Assembly: GCF_000420945.1 (NCBI RefSeq)
Contig: NZ_ATVX01000023.1
Coordinates: 1 to 43,955, forward strand
Reading direction: 5' to 3'
Length of the DNA stretch: 43,955 nt
Origin: Butyrivibrio sp. VCB2006
GTDB taxonomy: Bacteria > Bacillota > Clostridia > Lachnospirales > Lachnospiraceae
The stretch's first letter is position 1. Each line of letters opens with the position of its first letter. Both the position numbers and the translations under genes were made by a program. Shown here one piece after another: positions 8,401 through 16,611 of the stretch. The notes under the pieces are model-generated. The model was not told the DNA's origin, ran no database searches, and worked only from the letters and a program-made list of their open reading frames with translations.

Positions 8401-9023
8401 ATTCTATCAGAAAACTAGGTGATGTTAACGTTAACGCTATTGAGGATTACAAGAATCTTATGGAGAGATATACCTTCATGAAGACTCAGCATGATGACCT
8501 TATAGCAGCAGAGGAACAGCTTAAGGGCATTATCAAGGACCTTGATGAATCAATGCGCAAACAGTTCATTGAACAGTTCCATAGAATCAATACTGAGTTT
8601 GACAAGGTATTTAAGGAAATGTTTGGCGGCGGTAAGGGAACCCTTGAACTCAACGAGGAAGAGGATGTTCTTGAAGCCGGAATCAGAATCAATGCGCAGC
8701 CACCGGGAAAGAAGCTTGTTAACATGATGCAGATGTCCGGTGGAGAGAAGGCTCTTACTGCAATAGCTCTTTTGTTTGCTATTCAGAACCTTAAGCCATC
8801 ACCATTCTGTCTGCTTGATGAGATTGAGGCGGCTCTCGATGAGAACAACGTTGTACGTTTTGCTAAGTATCTTCACAAATTATCAAGCACACAGTTCATT
8901 GTAATTACACATCGTCGTGGTACAATGGAAAGTGCTGACAGACTTTACGGTATTACAATGCAGGAAAAGGGCGTATCTACGTTGGTTAGCGTTAACCTTA
9001 TTGACAAGGAGCTTACGGATTAA
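5466..9023 (+). CDS. smc: Chromosome segregation ATPase SMC
   Basis: An 1185-residue SMC protein, the usual full length for Firmicutes. The N-terminal ATPase half has the Walker A GPNGSGKSN (31-39). Two long charged coiled coils (about 170-500 and 680-1010) flank a hinge (about 517-662) with the glycine-rich LVPGGAISGG segment. The C-terminal half has the ABC signature MSGGEKAL (about 1088) and Walker B CLLDEIEAALDE (about 1116). With ScpA and ScpB, not encoded here, it extrudes DNA loops and condenses the chromosome. No clear ribosome site precedes the ATG, so translation may be coupled to rnc. Its stop overlaps the ftsY start. Confidence 0.98.
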   Translation: MYLKSIEIHGFKSFANKIKFDFHNGITGIVGPNGSGKSNVADAVRWVLGEQRIKQLRGGSMQDVIFSGTELRKPLGYAYVAITLDNSDHSLAIDYDEVTVSRRLYRSGESEYMINGSSCRLKDVNELFMDTGIGKEGYSIIGQGQIDQILSSKPEDRRNLFDEAAGIVKFKSRKETAIKKLEEEKINLTRLSDILSELEKQIGPLEKQSEVAKEYLKYRERLKTLDVNMFLVENNNQKNQLEDAEKNLEIARNSLEEAKSNYEKTKEEYENIQKKLEILDAEIDEARAKITDSSVKKEKLEGQIGILNEKIKAASANDAHFKQRMKDEQAKIDEKNAEKDKYLADKAEVDKVVEELSVKRNEARKELDSVITKIANINDEIEECKNTIIETLGTRATIKSKLSSLDTMKEQVNIRKAELTSKLVRAQSDESRQEEIIKKLRDEFDSITATISEMNKKQKETEQEVVRIREGMSLKDTELRKTQEKYQQEKSRLEALANLTERYEGYGGSVKKVMERKDDTKGIIGVVADIIKTEPKYETAIEVALGGNIQNIVTDDEETAKKMIKYLKDTKAGRATFLPLTSLDNPPELKAKEALEEPGVLGMADELVNTDPKYRSVAKAMLGRIVAVDNIDNAVKIARKFNYTVRMVTLEGELLVPGGAISGGAFKNNSNLLGRRREMEELEANVKKYKDRIDELKKEIEEDKEKRNELRALAEQLRTELQGKFIEQNTARLNVENEEKRQEEQKGNYSDLKVENDEIEAKLKEIAEDKEKAKVSLTESEELEKQCTEKVEKFQRELEGLHEIEEEENEKASKWDIEYEKIAQKQEFAQLNIDRINDEIENEQKSIDEISENLNSNALSLEQNKKDIEEIRLTIEASTNVHDETSKELEEKKKQKSELTDTQKEFFGKTEELNTQMSSLDKEVTRLSSKREKCKEAIESQINYMWDEYEITLSDAAQMRDEEMTDVPAMRKETSALKDSIRKLGDVNVNAIEDYKNLMERYTFMKTQHDDLIAAEEQLKGIIKDLDESMRKQFIEQFHRINTEFDKVFKEMFGGGKGTLELNEEEDVLEAGIRINAQPPGKKLVNMMQMSGGEKALTAIALLFAIQNLKPSPFCLLDEIEAALDENNVVRFAKYLHKLSSTQFIVITHRRGTMESADRLYGITMQEKGVSTLVSVNLIDKELTD

Positions 9024-9937
9024 TGGCAAATGGATTTTTTTCAAAACTGCAGCAGGGTCTTTCTAAGACCAGGGATAATATAGCTAAGGGCATTGATAAT
9101 GTCTTTAGTGGATATTCCAATATAGATGATGATTTCTATGAGGAACTGGAGGAAACTCTGATCATGGGCGACATAGGAATAAATGCCACCAGCAAGATCA
9201 TGGATGAGCTCAGAGCCCAGGTTAAGGAAAGACACATCAAGGATCCTGCTCAGTGCAAGGAACTTTTGATAGAAGACATTAGAAATCAGATGCATACAGA
9301 TGAAAATGCGTATGATTTTGAAGATAAGAAATCTGTAATTTTTGTCATTGGTGTCAATGGTGTTGGTAAGACAACATCTGTTGGTAAGCTTGCTTCTATA
9401 TACAGAAAGAAGGGCAAAAAAGTAATCATTGCCGCAGCAGATACCTATAGAGCTGCAGCAACAGAGCAGCTTCAGTCTTGGGCTGACAGAGCCGGTGCTC
9501 CTCTTATTTCAGGAAGAGAAGGCGGTGATCCTGCCAGTGTTATCTATGATGCTGTAGGTGCTTTTAAGGCAAGAGACCTGGATATACTTATTGTTGATAC
9601 TGCGGGAAGACTCCATAATAAAAAGAACCTTATGGAAGAACTTGCAAAGATGAATAGAATAATAGATAAGGAACTTCCGGGAGTATGCAGAGAAAACTTC
9701 ATTGTTCTTGATGGAACTACAGGGCAGAATGCTCTTAATCAGGCAAGGGAATTTGGGGAAGCTGCAGCTCTTACCGGAATTGTTCTTACCAAGCTTGACG
9801 GAACAGCTAAGGGAGGAATTGCTGTTGCTATAGTATCTGAGCTTAATATCCCGGTTAAGTATATCGGAGTCGGTGAGGGACTTGATGATTTAGAGAGATT
9901 TAATTCGGATGAGTTTGTTGACGCACTCTTCGAGTGA
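9023..9937 (+). CDS. ftsY: Signal recognition particle receptor FtsY
   Basis: A 304-residue SRP-type GTPase that docks the SRP-ribosome complex at the membrane. It has the NG core with little or no acidic A domain, as is usual in Gram-positives. Visible GTPase motifs are GVNGVGKTTSVGKLA (G1, about residue 109), DTYRAAATEQL (G2), DTAGRL (G3, about 192) and TKLDGTAKGG (G4). The ATG overlaps the smc stop in TAATG, which points to translational coupling. Its partner Ffh is encoded at 14546. In B. subtilis ylxM-ffh follows directly; here four unrelated genes intervene. Confidence 0.97.
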   Translation: MANGFFSKLQQGLSKTRDNIAKGIDNVFSGYSNIDDDFYEELEETLIMGDIGINATSKIMDELRAQVKERHIKDPAQCKELLIEDIRNQMHTDENAYDFEDKKSVIFVIGVNGVGKTTSVGKLASIYRKKGKKVIIAAADTYRAAATEQLQSWADRAGAPLISGREGGDPASVIYDAVGAFKARDLDILIVDTAGRLHNKKNLMEELAKMNRIIDKELPGVCRENFIVLDGTTGQNALNQAREFGEAAALTGIVLTKLDGTAKGGIAVAIVSELNIPVKYIGVGEGLDDLERFNSDEFVDALFE

Positions 9938-9970
9938 TAATTAATGCTTTGTTGTGGAGGAGTTAGAAAA

Positions 9971-11197
9971 ATGGCTGATGAACAGAAGATGACCCTCGAT
10001 AAGTTTGAAGAAGCTTACGAGGATGTCAAGAAAGTTACCCTTGAAACCAAACTGATTTACAGTGATTATTGGAGTAATACCACAGGAAATAAGGTATACC
10101 TTAAACCTGAAAATCTCCAGAGAACCGGAGCTTACAAGGTAAGAGGTGCCTATTACAAGATTACAACCCTTTCTGATGAAGAACGCAGTAAGGGGCTTAT
10201 TACAGCTTCTGCCGGTAACCACGCCCAGGGCGTTGCTTATGCTGCAAAATGTTATGGTGTAAAGGCTACGATCGTTATGCCTACATCAACTCCACTTATT
10301 AAAGTAAACAGAACCAAGGCTCTGGGAGCTGAGGTTGTGCTTTACGGAAATGTTTATGATGAAGCCTATGAGAAGGCTGTAGAGCTTTCTAAGGAATATG
10401 GCTATACAATGGTTCATCCTTTTGATGATCTGGATGTAGCAACCGGACAGGGTACGATTGCTATGGAGATTATCAAGGAGCTTCCAACCGTTGACTATAT
10501 CCTTGTACCAATTGGTGGCGGCGGTCTGGCAACAGGTGTTTCTACTCTTGCCAAACTTCTCAATCCTAAGGTGAAGGTTATCGGTGTTGAGCCTGCAGGC
10601 GCTAACTGCATGCAGGAATCTATTAAGGCCGGCCATGTAGTTGCACTTCCATCTGTTAATACAATTGCTGATGGTACTGCAGTTAAAAAGCCCGGCGAGA
10701 AAATCTTCCCATACCTTAAAGAGAATATCGATGATATAATAACTGTGCCCGATGAAGACCTTGTTGTAGCCTTTCTTGACATGGTAGAGAACCACAAAAT
10801 GGTTGTTGAGAATTCAGGCCTTTTATCTGTTGCAGCTCTTAAGCAGCTTGATGTGAAGGACAAGAAGATTGCCTGTGTTCTTTCAGGCGGTAACATGGAC
10901 ATTATCACTATGTCTTCTGTAGTTCAGCAGGGACTTATCATGAGAGACAGAATCTTTACTGTATCTGTTCTTCTTCCTGATAAGCCCGGTGAATTATCAC
11001 GAGTTGCCGGTGTTATTGCGGATGTTAGCGGTAATGTAATCAAGCTTGAGCATAACCAGTTTGTTTCAATTAATAGAAATGCAGCCGTGGAGCTTCGTAT
11101 AACACTTGAAGCTTTCGGAAGCGAACACAAAGAGCAGATTTTGGATGCTCTTAATAAAGAAGGCTATAAGCCAAGGATTGTAAGGACTAATATTTAA
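9971..11197 (+). CDS. ilvA: Threonine ammonia-lyase with ACT domain
   Basis: A 408-residue PLP enzyme converting threonine to 2-oxobutyrate and ammonia, which feeds isoleucine synthesis or threonine fermentation. The Schiff-base lysine is Lys56 in RTGAYKVRGAYYK. The PLP phosphate loop is GGGGLATG. A C-terminal ACT domain (about 325-408) follows, beginning with the typical VLLPDKPGELSRVAGVIADV. Length and the single ACT domain fit the short (about 400 residue) type rather than the long E. coli IlvA. An upstream in-frame ATG at 9944 exists, but GGAGGAG at 9956-9962 is placed for 9971. The enzyme type, biosynthetic or catabolic, cannot be decided from context. Confidence 0.92.
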   Translation: MADEQKMTLDKFEEAYEDVKKVTLETKLIYSDYWSNTTGNKVYLKPENLQRTGAYKVRGAYYKITTLSDEERSKGLITASAGNHAQGVAYAAKCYGVKATIVMPTSTPLIKVNRTKALGAEVVLYGNVYDEAYEKAVELSKEYGYTMVHPFDDLDVATGQGTIAMEIIKELPTVDYILVPIGGGGLATGVSTLAKLLNPKVKVIGVEPAGANCMQESIKAGHVVALPSVNTIADGTAVKKPGEKIFPYLKENIDDIITVPDEDLVVAFLDMVENHKMVVENSGLLSVAALKQLDVKDKKIACVLSGGNMDIITMSSVVQQGLIMRDRIFTVSVLLPDKPGELSRVAGVIADVSGNVIKLEHNQFVSINRNAAVELRITLEAFGSEHKEQILDALNKEGYKPRIVRTNI

Positions 11198-11199
11198 GT

Positions 11200-12081
11200 A
11201 TGAGCAGCGTTCAGAAAACAAGTATTAAAAAGAGAGTAATGGAGTATTTGGTCATCACTTTTGCAGCATCTCTTTACGGATTTGCAACAGCTCTTTTGAT
11301 TGATCCAAATAACATAGCTCCCGGTGGCATTACAGGTCTTGCCATCGTACTTAACAGAATTATTCCTATCGGAACAGGTATGTGGTTTCTTATCATGAAT
11401 GTACCTATTCTGATTGTGGCAATCTGGAAGTTTGGTATTAGATTTACTATTTCAACAATTTACGCCACTTCAGTTATTTCAGTTACTACAGATTTTTTCA
11501 GCACCTATTTGTCGGCATTTTTTATCAAGGACATTATTCTTGGCGTGACAATCGGTAGTTCACTTTCTGCCATTGCCATGGGGCTTGTCTTCAAATCTCA
11601 TGCTACAAGTGGTGGAACAGATGTTATAATTAAACTGTTAAGACTTAAATACCCCCACATCAAGACAGGAATGCTGTACATCCTTACAGATGTAGTGGTA
11701 CTGATAATTGCAGGCATAGTATTTAAAGATATAACGGCGGCTCTTTATTCATTCCTTTCAGTAATGGTTACATCATCGGTTCTTGATCTCGTGCTATACG
11801 GAAGAGATGGAGCTAAGCTGATTTATATCATTTCCGACCATCCGGATATTATTACAGCAAGACTTCTTGATGAACTTGATATAGGCGCAACACATGTATT
11901 TGCTCAGGGCGCTTACAGCGGTGAAAAGAAAAAGGTTATCATGTGCGCTATCAAGAAGAGACTGTCACCAATGGCAGAGGATATTGTCAGAGAAGAGGAT
12001 CCTAATGCATTTATGATAGTCACCAGTGCAAGTGAGATATTTGGAGAAGGTTATAAAAGTTATTTCGACGAGAGAATGTGA
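11200..12081 (+). CDS. YitT family membrane protein
   Basis: A 293-residue protein with about five membrane segments in the first 200 residues (YitT_membrane/DUF161) and a soluble C-terminal DUF2179 domain (about 205-290). Family features seen are the LIDPNNIAPGGITGLAIVL loop near the first segments and SHATSGGTDVIIKLL in the middle. The family is widespread in Firmicutes and largely uncharacterised; a transport role is often assumed. It starts two bases after the ilvA stop and overlaps the next gene, so the three form one transcription unit. Confidence 0.88.
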   Translation: MSSVQKTSIKKRVMEYLVITFAASLYGFATALLIDPNNIAPGGITGLAIVLNRIIPIGTGMWFLIMNVPILIVAIWKFGIRFTISTIYATSVISVTTDFFSTYLSAFFIKDIILGVTIGSSLSAIAMGLVFKSHATSGGTDVIIKLLRLKYPHIKTGMLYILTDVVVLIIAGIVFKDITAALYSFLSVMVTSSVLDLVLYGRDGAKLIYIISDHPDIITARLLDELDIGATHVFAQGAYSGEKKKVIMCAIKKRLSPMAEDIVREEDPNAFMIVTSASEIFGEGYKSYFDERM

Positions 12082-12083
12082 GC

Positions 12084-13172
12084 ATGAATAATACTTCCCA
12101 GGATACCAGAGAACGAATCGGCGTTAGAAATTCGCATAATATAATTTCAATAATATTCTTAAGTTTAGTAGCGCTGCTGGCACTATCATTTAGTGTCATG
12201 CTGCTTATTAAGAATGCCTCCTTGAAAAGAGAAGAGGAGGCCGTTAGGAGTGAGCTTGAAGCTCTTAATGAGGAAGGCTATTATACGATAACCGAGGCTG
12301 ACAAGCTTATCGAAAATGCCAGGGAAGAGACAAGGGTTGAGACCACCAACTCTATTAAAGCGAAGATTCAGGAAAAGCTTGAGGCCGGAGAAGGTACTAC
12401 TAGTACTATAAGATCTCTTTTCCCTGATCAGATGGTTGTCGCAAGTTCCGGAAGATACTACTTCTTCCCAATTCTCGATTCAATTGCTCATCATGGCTTT
12501 ACGGAAGAAGATTTCGAAGTCGGCGACGATGGTTTCCTTACATATGTTGGCACAGATACAAGCATAAATGTCAAAAAAGGTGTTGATGTATCAAGGTTCC
12601 AGGGAAAAATTGACTGGGAGAAGGTAGCGGGCGCCGGTATTGATTTTGCATTTATAAGAGTAGGCCTTAGAGGAACAACAGAAGGAAAAATCCTTGTAGA
12701 CGACTATTTTGAAGATAATATTAAGGAAGCCACTGAGAACAGTATCGATGTGGGCGTGTACTTCTATTCACAGGCGGTTAATGAAGAGGAAGCACTGGAG
12801 GAAGTTCAGCTTGTTCTTGATATGATCGAACCTTACAAGATCAAATATCCTGTAGTTATAGATATAGAGTCAGCTGATTCGGATTCAGCCAGAACTGTCA
12901 ACCTTACTTCAGACCAGTACGAAGTTGTGGCGCACACTTTCTGCGACACTGTAAAGAGTGCAGGATATACTCCTATGATCTATGGAAATGTTAAGTCATT
13001 TACACTTCTTATGGATGCGCAGGATGTGGATGATTATGATATTTGGATTGCTTACTATGGCACACCGCTTTATTATCCATATCATTTTGATGTATGGCAG
13101 TTTACATCATCCGGGACTGTTGACGGTATAGACGGAAATGTTGATCTTGATATCTGTATAACTGATTATTAA
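12084..13172 (+). CDS. Membrane-anchored GH25 lysozyme-like muramidase
   Basis: A 362-residue protein with one N-terminal membrane segment (about residues 20-43), a coiled-coil stalk (about 44-100) and a GH25 domain (about 165-360). The domain opens with KGVDVSRFQGKIDW and holds the catalytic D-x-E pair in YPVVIDIES. It ends with the usual WQFTSSGTVDGIDGNVDLD segment. GH25 enzymes cut the MurNAc-GlcNAc bond of peptidoglycan, so this is probably an outward-facing cell-wall remodelling enzyme rather than a secreted lysin. A GTG at 12078, overlapping the yitT stop, is an alternative start. It is the third gene of the ilvA-yitT unit. Confidence 0.88.
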   Translation: MNNTSQDTRERIGVRNSHNIISIIFLSLVALLALSFSVMLLIKNASLKREEEAVRSELEALNEEGYYTITEADKLIENAREETRVETTNSIKAKIQEKLEAGEGTTSTIRSLFPDQMVVASSGRYYFFPILDSIAHHGFTEEDFEVGDDGFLTYVGTDTSINVKKGVDVSRFQGKIDWEKVAGAGIDFAFIRVGLRGTTEGKILVDDYFEDNIKEATENSIDVGVYFYSQAVNEEEALEEVQLVLDMIEPYKIKYPVVIDIESADSDSARTVNLTSDQYEVVAHTFCDTVKSAGYTPMIYGNVKSFTLLMDAQDVDDYDIWIAYYGTPLYYPYHFDVWQFTSSGTVDGIDGNVDLDICITDY

Positions 13173-13182
13173 AGAGAGCTAT

Positions 13183-14076
13183 ATGATTAAAGACTTTGAT
13201 GAGAAACTTCCTTTTTCTGCATATGAACAGAAAGGATACCTCGAGCAGGATTTCAGATTCTTTCATATAAAAGATCATACAAATATTGATATTCCATACC
13301 ATTATCATGATTTCCACAAGATTATTCTGATTTTGGGTGGCCAAGTTAAATACCTGATCGAAGGACGAGAGTATGAGCTCTTGCCCTTCGATTTTGTGCT
13401 TGTAAACAGATACCTTATTCACAAGCCTATCATTGGCAATCAGGCCCTGACTGAGGAAAATAGCAATAAGTCCGGTCAGGATAACTATGACAGGATCATT
13501 CTTTATTTGAGTGATGATTTTCTCAGGGAATATGGCCTTTTGGATGCTTTTGACAAGGCTAAAGAGATTGGAAGCTACGTTGTTCGGTTCCCCGGAGATG
13601 TTAGTACAAGTATCTATGAGCAGTTTACAAGGATTGAAGAGGATATATCCAAAGAAAAAGACGAATACGCAGGCCCGCTTCTTACAAGGATAGATGTTCT
13701 TAAGTCACTTATCAGTTTTAATAAAGCCTGTATAAAAGAGGACTTTGGCTTTAAACCTGAAGCAAGATACAACCGAAAGGTTATTGAGATAATCAGCTAT
13801 ATAACAGAGCATTTATCCGGAGATCTTTCCATAGATTATCTGGCTGATCACTTCTATATGAGTAAATACCATATGATGAGAGTGTTCAAGAACGAGACCG
13901 GATACTCGATACACCAGTATATTTCCGAAAAGAGAATTCTTTTGGCAAGAAATCAGATCATGTCAGGAATGCCGGCGACAACAGCCTGCCTTGAATGCGG
14001 ATTCAAGGATTACTCATCTTTTAGCAGAGCCTTTAAAAATCAGCTTGGAATCCTGCCTTCTGATATCAAGAATTAA
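13183..14076 (+). CDS. AraC-family transcriptional regulator with cupin sensor domain
   Basis: A 297-residue regulator with the same design as the one at 290. The cupin-like N-terminus (about 35-90) contains IPYHYHDFHKIILILGG, and the C-terminal AraC DNA-binding domain (about 195-295) contains CGFKDYSSFSRAFKNQLGI. Between them is a helical linker with a run of acidic and basic residues. It starts ten bases after the GH25 stop behind AAAGAGAG, so it is probably co-transcribed with ilvA-yitT-GH25. A strong terminator follows. It may control its own unit or a distant sugar-use gene. Confidence 0.88.
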   Translation: MIKDFDEKLPFSAYEQKGYLEQDFRFFHIKDHTNIDIPYHYHDFHKIILILGGQVKYLIEGREYELLPFDFVLVNRYLIHKPIIGNQALTEENSNKSGQDNYDRIILYLSDDFLREYGLLDAFDKAKEIGSYVVRFPGDVSTSIYEQFTRIEEDISKEKDEYAGPLLTRIDVLKSLISFNKACIKEDFGFKPEARYNRKVIEIISYITEHLSGDLSIDYLADHFYMSKYHMMRVFKNETGYSIHQYISEKRILLARNQIMSGMPATTACLECGFKDYSSFSRAFKNQLGILPSDIKN

Positions 14077-14110
14077 ATGGATTTTTGTTTCATTCAGGAA
14101 AAACGATATG

Positions 14111-14153
14111 AAATAAGTGTCAAGAAAAAATACTTGACACTTATTTCTTTTTT
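14111..14153 (+). terminator. Rho-independent terminator after the second AraC gene
   Basis: A perfect 14-bp stem, AAATAAGTGTCAAG (14111-14124) with CTTGACACTTATTT (14133-14146), an 8-nt A-rich loop and the tail CTTTTTTTG. Its right arm contains the -35 box of the next promoter. Confidence 0.93.
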
Positions 14154-14162
14154 GTTTATTAT
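14134..14162 (+). promoter_or_regulatory. Promoter of ylxM-ffh embedded in the terminator stem
   Basis: TTGACA (14134-14139) lies in the right arm of the terminator. A 17-base spacer leads to TATTAT (14157-14162). Predicted start is about 14169, giving a 26-nt leader to the ylxM ATG at 14195. Confidence 0.78.
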
Positions 14163-14194
14163 ATCATTTGTGTTTAAAGGTAAAGAGGATACAT

Positions 14195-14542
14195 ATGAAG
14201 AAAATCGTAGAGCAAGGCTTGTTGTATGATTTCTATGGCGAGCTTCTAACTGAACATCAGAAGGAGATATATGAGGCCGCTGTTTACAATGATATGTCTC
14301 TTACCGAGATTGCTGATGAAAACGGTATCAGCAAGCAAGGTGTACATGACCTGATCAAGAGGTGTACCAATACTCTTCAAGGGTATGAGGACAGGCTTCA
14401 TATGATCAGACGCTTTGAGGCCATTAAGGCTCAGGCAGAAATTTTAGATCGAATCACAGAGGATGAGGGAAATGCCATAAGCGATGAGCTTAGGGGCAAA
14501 CTTAAATCCATTTCAGGCAAACTAATCGAGGAGCTTACTTAA
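14195..14542 (+). CDS. ylxM: YlxM/p13-like HTH protein of the SRP locus (UPF0122)
   Basis: A 115-residue protein with a sigma-70 region-4-like helix-turn-helix (LTEHQKEIYEAAVYNDMSLT, then EIADENGISKQGVHDLIKR) and a helical C-terminus. It is the standard upstream neighbour of ffh in Firmicutes. In Streptococcus it has been reported to modulate SRP GTPase activity, which fits the location better than a role as a DNA regulator. The ATG follows AAAGAGG; a longer in-frame TTG start at 14168 has no ribosome site and lies about at the predicted transcription start. The stop is three bases before ffh. Confidence 0.9.
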   Translation: MKKIVEQGLLYDFYGELLTEHQKEIYEAAVYNDMSLTEIADENGISKQGVHDLIKRCTNTLQGYEDRLHMIRRFEAIKAQAEILDRITEDEGNAISDELRGKLKSISGKLIEELT

Positions 14543-14545
14543 TAG

Positions 14546-15925
14546 ATGGCTTTTGAAAGTCTTACCGATAAATTACAAAATGTATTCAAGAACCTTCGAA
14601 GCAAAGGAAAACTTACTGAAGAAGATGTTAAGCTTGCTTTAAAAGAAGTTAAGATGGCACTTCTTGAGGCGGATGTCAGCTTTAAGGTTGTTAAGCAGTT
14701 TATTTCCGCAGTCCAGGAGAGAGCAGTTGGAGAGGATGTTCTTAATGGTCTTAATCCCGGACAGATGGTTATCAAGATTGTTAATGAAGAAATGGTATCT
14801 CTCATGGGCTCTGAGACAACAGAGATTGCACTTTTGCCCATAAACGAAGTTACAGTTCTTATGATGTGCGGTCTTCAGGGTGCAGGTAAAACTACCACAG
14901 CAGCCAAGATAGCAGGCAAGCTCAAGATGAAGGGCAGAAAGCCACTTCTTGTAGCCTGCGATATATACAGACCTGCCGCTATTGATCAGTTACAGATCAA
15001 TGCTCAGAAGCAGGAAGTTGATTTCTTTACGCTTGGATCTTCAGCGGATCCTGTTGATATTGCCAAGGCTTCAATTGATGAAGCCAAGAAGAACGGCAAC
15101 AATGTTGTAATTATAGATACAGCCGGTCGTCTGCAGATTGATGACATTATGATGCAGGAGCTGGTTGATATAAAGAATGCAGTAAGCGTTCACCAGACAC
15201 TTCTTGTTGTTGACGCTATGACAGGTCAGGATGCTGTAAATGTTGCAACTCAGTTCAATGAGAAGGTTGGAGTTGATGGAATTATCCTTTCCAAGATGGA
15301 TGGTGATTCCAGAGGCGGTGCAGCTCTTTCAACCAAGGCTGTTACCGGAAAGCCTATTCTTTATGTAGGTATGGGCGAGAAGCTTTCTGATCTGGAGCAG
15401 TTCTATCCGGACAGAATGGCAAGCCGTATCCTTGGAATGGGCGATGTACTCAGTCTTATCGACAAAGCTGTTGAAGCCAATGCCGAGAGAGATGCTGAAA
15501 AAGATCGAGAAATGGCCCAGAAGATGAAGAAGGGCAAAATCGACTTTGAGATGTACCTTGAGAGTATGAAGGCTATGCGTAATATGGGTGGCCTTTCATC
15601 AATAATGGGAATGCTTCCCGGAATGGGCAAGATAAGCGATGATATGCTTCCCGATGAGAAACAGCTTGCAAGAATTGAGGCAATCGTATTGTCCATGACT
15701 CCTGAGGAACGCAAGAATCCCAAACTTATGAGTCCACAGCGTAAATTTAGAATTGCTAAGGGCTCAGGCAATGACATCGCAGATGTTAACAGATTTATCA
15801 AACAGTTTGAGCAAATGCAGAAAATGATGAAGCAGATGCCCGGACTTATGGGTGGAAAACGTGGTTTTGGTAAGTTTGGCGGCTTTGGTCGCGGCGGTTT
15901 CCCTGGTGGTAAATTCCCGTTTTGA
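14546..15925 (+). CDS. ffh: Signal recognition particle protein Ffh
   Basis: A 459-residue GTPase that binds the 4.5S/6S SRP RNA and signal peptides of nascent membrane proteins. The N domain (1-90) and G domain (about 95-295) show CGLQGAGKTTTAAKIAGKL, DIYRPAAIDQL, DTAGRL and SKMDGDSRGG. The M domain (about 305-435) is methionine-rich around MRNMGGLSSIMGMLPGM and carries the RNA-binding SPQRKFRIAKGSG helix region. The C-terminus is an unusual tail rich in Gly, Phe and Lys/Arg (GKFGGFGRGGF). Its receptor FtsY is encoded at 9023. The SRP RNA gene was not seen in this window. Confidence 0.97.
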   Translation: MAFESLTDKLQNVFKNLRSKGKLTEEDVKLALKEVKMALLEADVSFKVVKQFISAVQERAVGEDVLNGLNPGQMVIKIVNEEMVSLMGSETTEIALLPINEVTVLMMCGLQGAGKTTTAAKIAGKLKMKGRKPLLVACDIYRPAAIDQLQINAQKQEVDFFTLGSSADPVDIAKASIDEAKKNGNNVVIIDTAGRLQIDDIMMQELVDIKNAVSVHQTLLVVDAMTGQDAVNVATQFNEKVGVDGIILSKMDGDSRGGAALSTKAVTGKPILYVGMGEKLSDLEQFYPDRMASRILGMGDVLSLIDKAVEANAERDAEKDREMAQKMKKGKIDFEMYLESMKAMRNMGGLSSIMGMLPGMGKISDDMLPDEKQLARIEAIVLSMTPEERKNPKLMSPQRKFRIAKGSGNDIADVNRFIKQFEQMQKMMKQMPGLMGGKRGFGKFGGFGRGGFPGGKFPF

Positions 15926-15934
15926 TATGTCTAT

Positions 15935-15955
15935 CAGCTTTTAGTAGCTGTTTTA
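15935..15955 (+). terminator. Weak hairpin after ffh
   Basis: CAGCT (15935-15939) pairs with AGCTG (15946-15950) and TTTTAT follows. The five-base stem is weak; it may allow read-through into rpsP. Confidence 0.35.
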
Positions 15956-16008
15956 TACATATAAGTTAAAAATATCTATCTTAATTTTTTAAATGGAGGA
16001 AATTTAAA

Positions 16009-16251
16009 ATGGCAGTAAAAATGAGATTAAAGAGAATTGGTAAGAAGAAGGTTCCTTTCTACAGAATTATCGTTTCTGATTCAAAGGCTCCTGTACAGGG
16101 TAAGTTCATCGATGAGGTCGGAACATATGATCCTAACACAGATCCTAGCACAGTAAAGATCAACGAGGAGCTCGCTAAGAAGTGGCTTGCTAACGGTGCA
16201 CAGCCTACAGAGTCAGTTGCTAAGCTTCTTAAGCAGGCCGGCATCAAATAA
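16009..16251 (+). CDS. rpsP: Small ribosomal subunit protein bS16
   Basis: An 80-residue basic protein beginning [22 protein letters not shown], with the [19 protein letters not shown] stretch that defines bS16. It stabilises 30S assembly through contacts with 16S rRNA. A GGAGGAAA ribosome site precedes the ATG. Order ffh-rpsP-khpA is the normal Firmicutes arrangement. Codon use is that of a highly expressed gene. Confidence 0.97.
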   Translation: MAVKMRLKRIGKKKVPFYRIIVSDSKAPVQGKFIDEVGTYDPNTDPSTVKINEELAKKWLANGAQPTESVAKLLKQAGIK

Positions 16252-16296
16252 TTAAGGCTTTTAGTTAAGAATAACAAATATGCCGGGGGTTAATCA

Positions 16297-16524
16297 ATGA
16301 AAGAATTAGTCGAAGTTATCGCAAGAGCGCTAGTTGATAATCCGGATGAGGTTGTTGTTTCCGAGAAGACAGACGGGCGTAATATTATGATCGAGCTTCA
16401 TGTAGCACCATCAGACATGGGCAAGGTTATTGGCAAACAGGGACGTATTGCTAAGGCAATCAGAGCTGTTGTTAAGGCTGCATCAACAAGAGAGAATCTC
16501 AAGGTTGATGTGGAGATAGTTTGA
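16297..16524 (+). CDS. khpA: KH-domain RNA-binding protein KhpA
   Basis: A 75-residue protein consisting of a single KH domain with the RNA-contacting loop GKQG (46-49) in GKVIGKQGRIAKAIR. KhpA pairs with KhpB/Jag in Gram-positives and affects cell division and mRNA regulation; KhpB is not in this window. It sits between rpsP and trmD, as ylqC does in B. subtilis. GGGGGT lies upstream of the ATG. A clear terminator follows, splitting rpsP-khpA from trmD-rimM. Confidence 0.95.
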   Translation: MKELVEVIARALVDNPDEVVVSEKTDGRNIMIELHVAPSDMGKVIGKQGRIAKAIRAVVKAASTRENLKVDVEIV

Positions 16525-16548
16525 TTAGACCTTCAATTTGCCACAGTT

Positions 16549-16588
16549 GAGTCGAATAGGGCTTTTGCTTTATTCGACTCTTGCTTTT
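16549..16588 (+). terminator. Rho-independent terminator after khpA
   Basis: GAGTCGAATA (16549-16558) pairs with TATTCGACTC (16571-16580) around a 12-nt loop, followed by TTGCTTTT. The T tract is interrupted, so efficiency may be moderate. Confidence 0.8.
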
Positions 16589-16611
16589 AATTATTTATTT
16601 GAGAGGAATTT

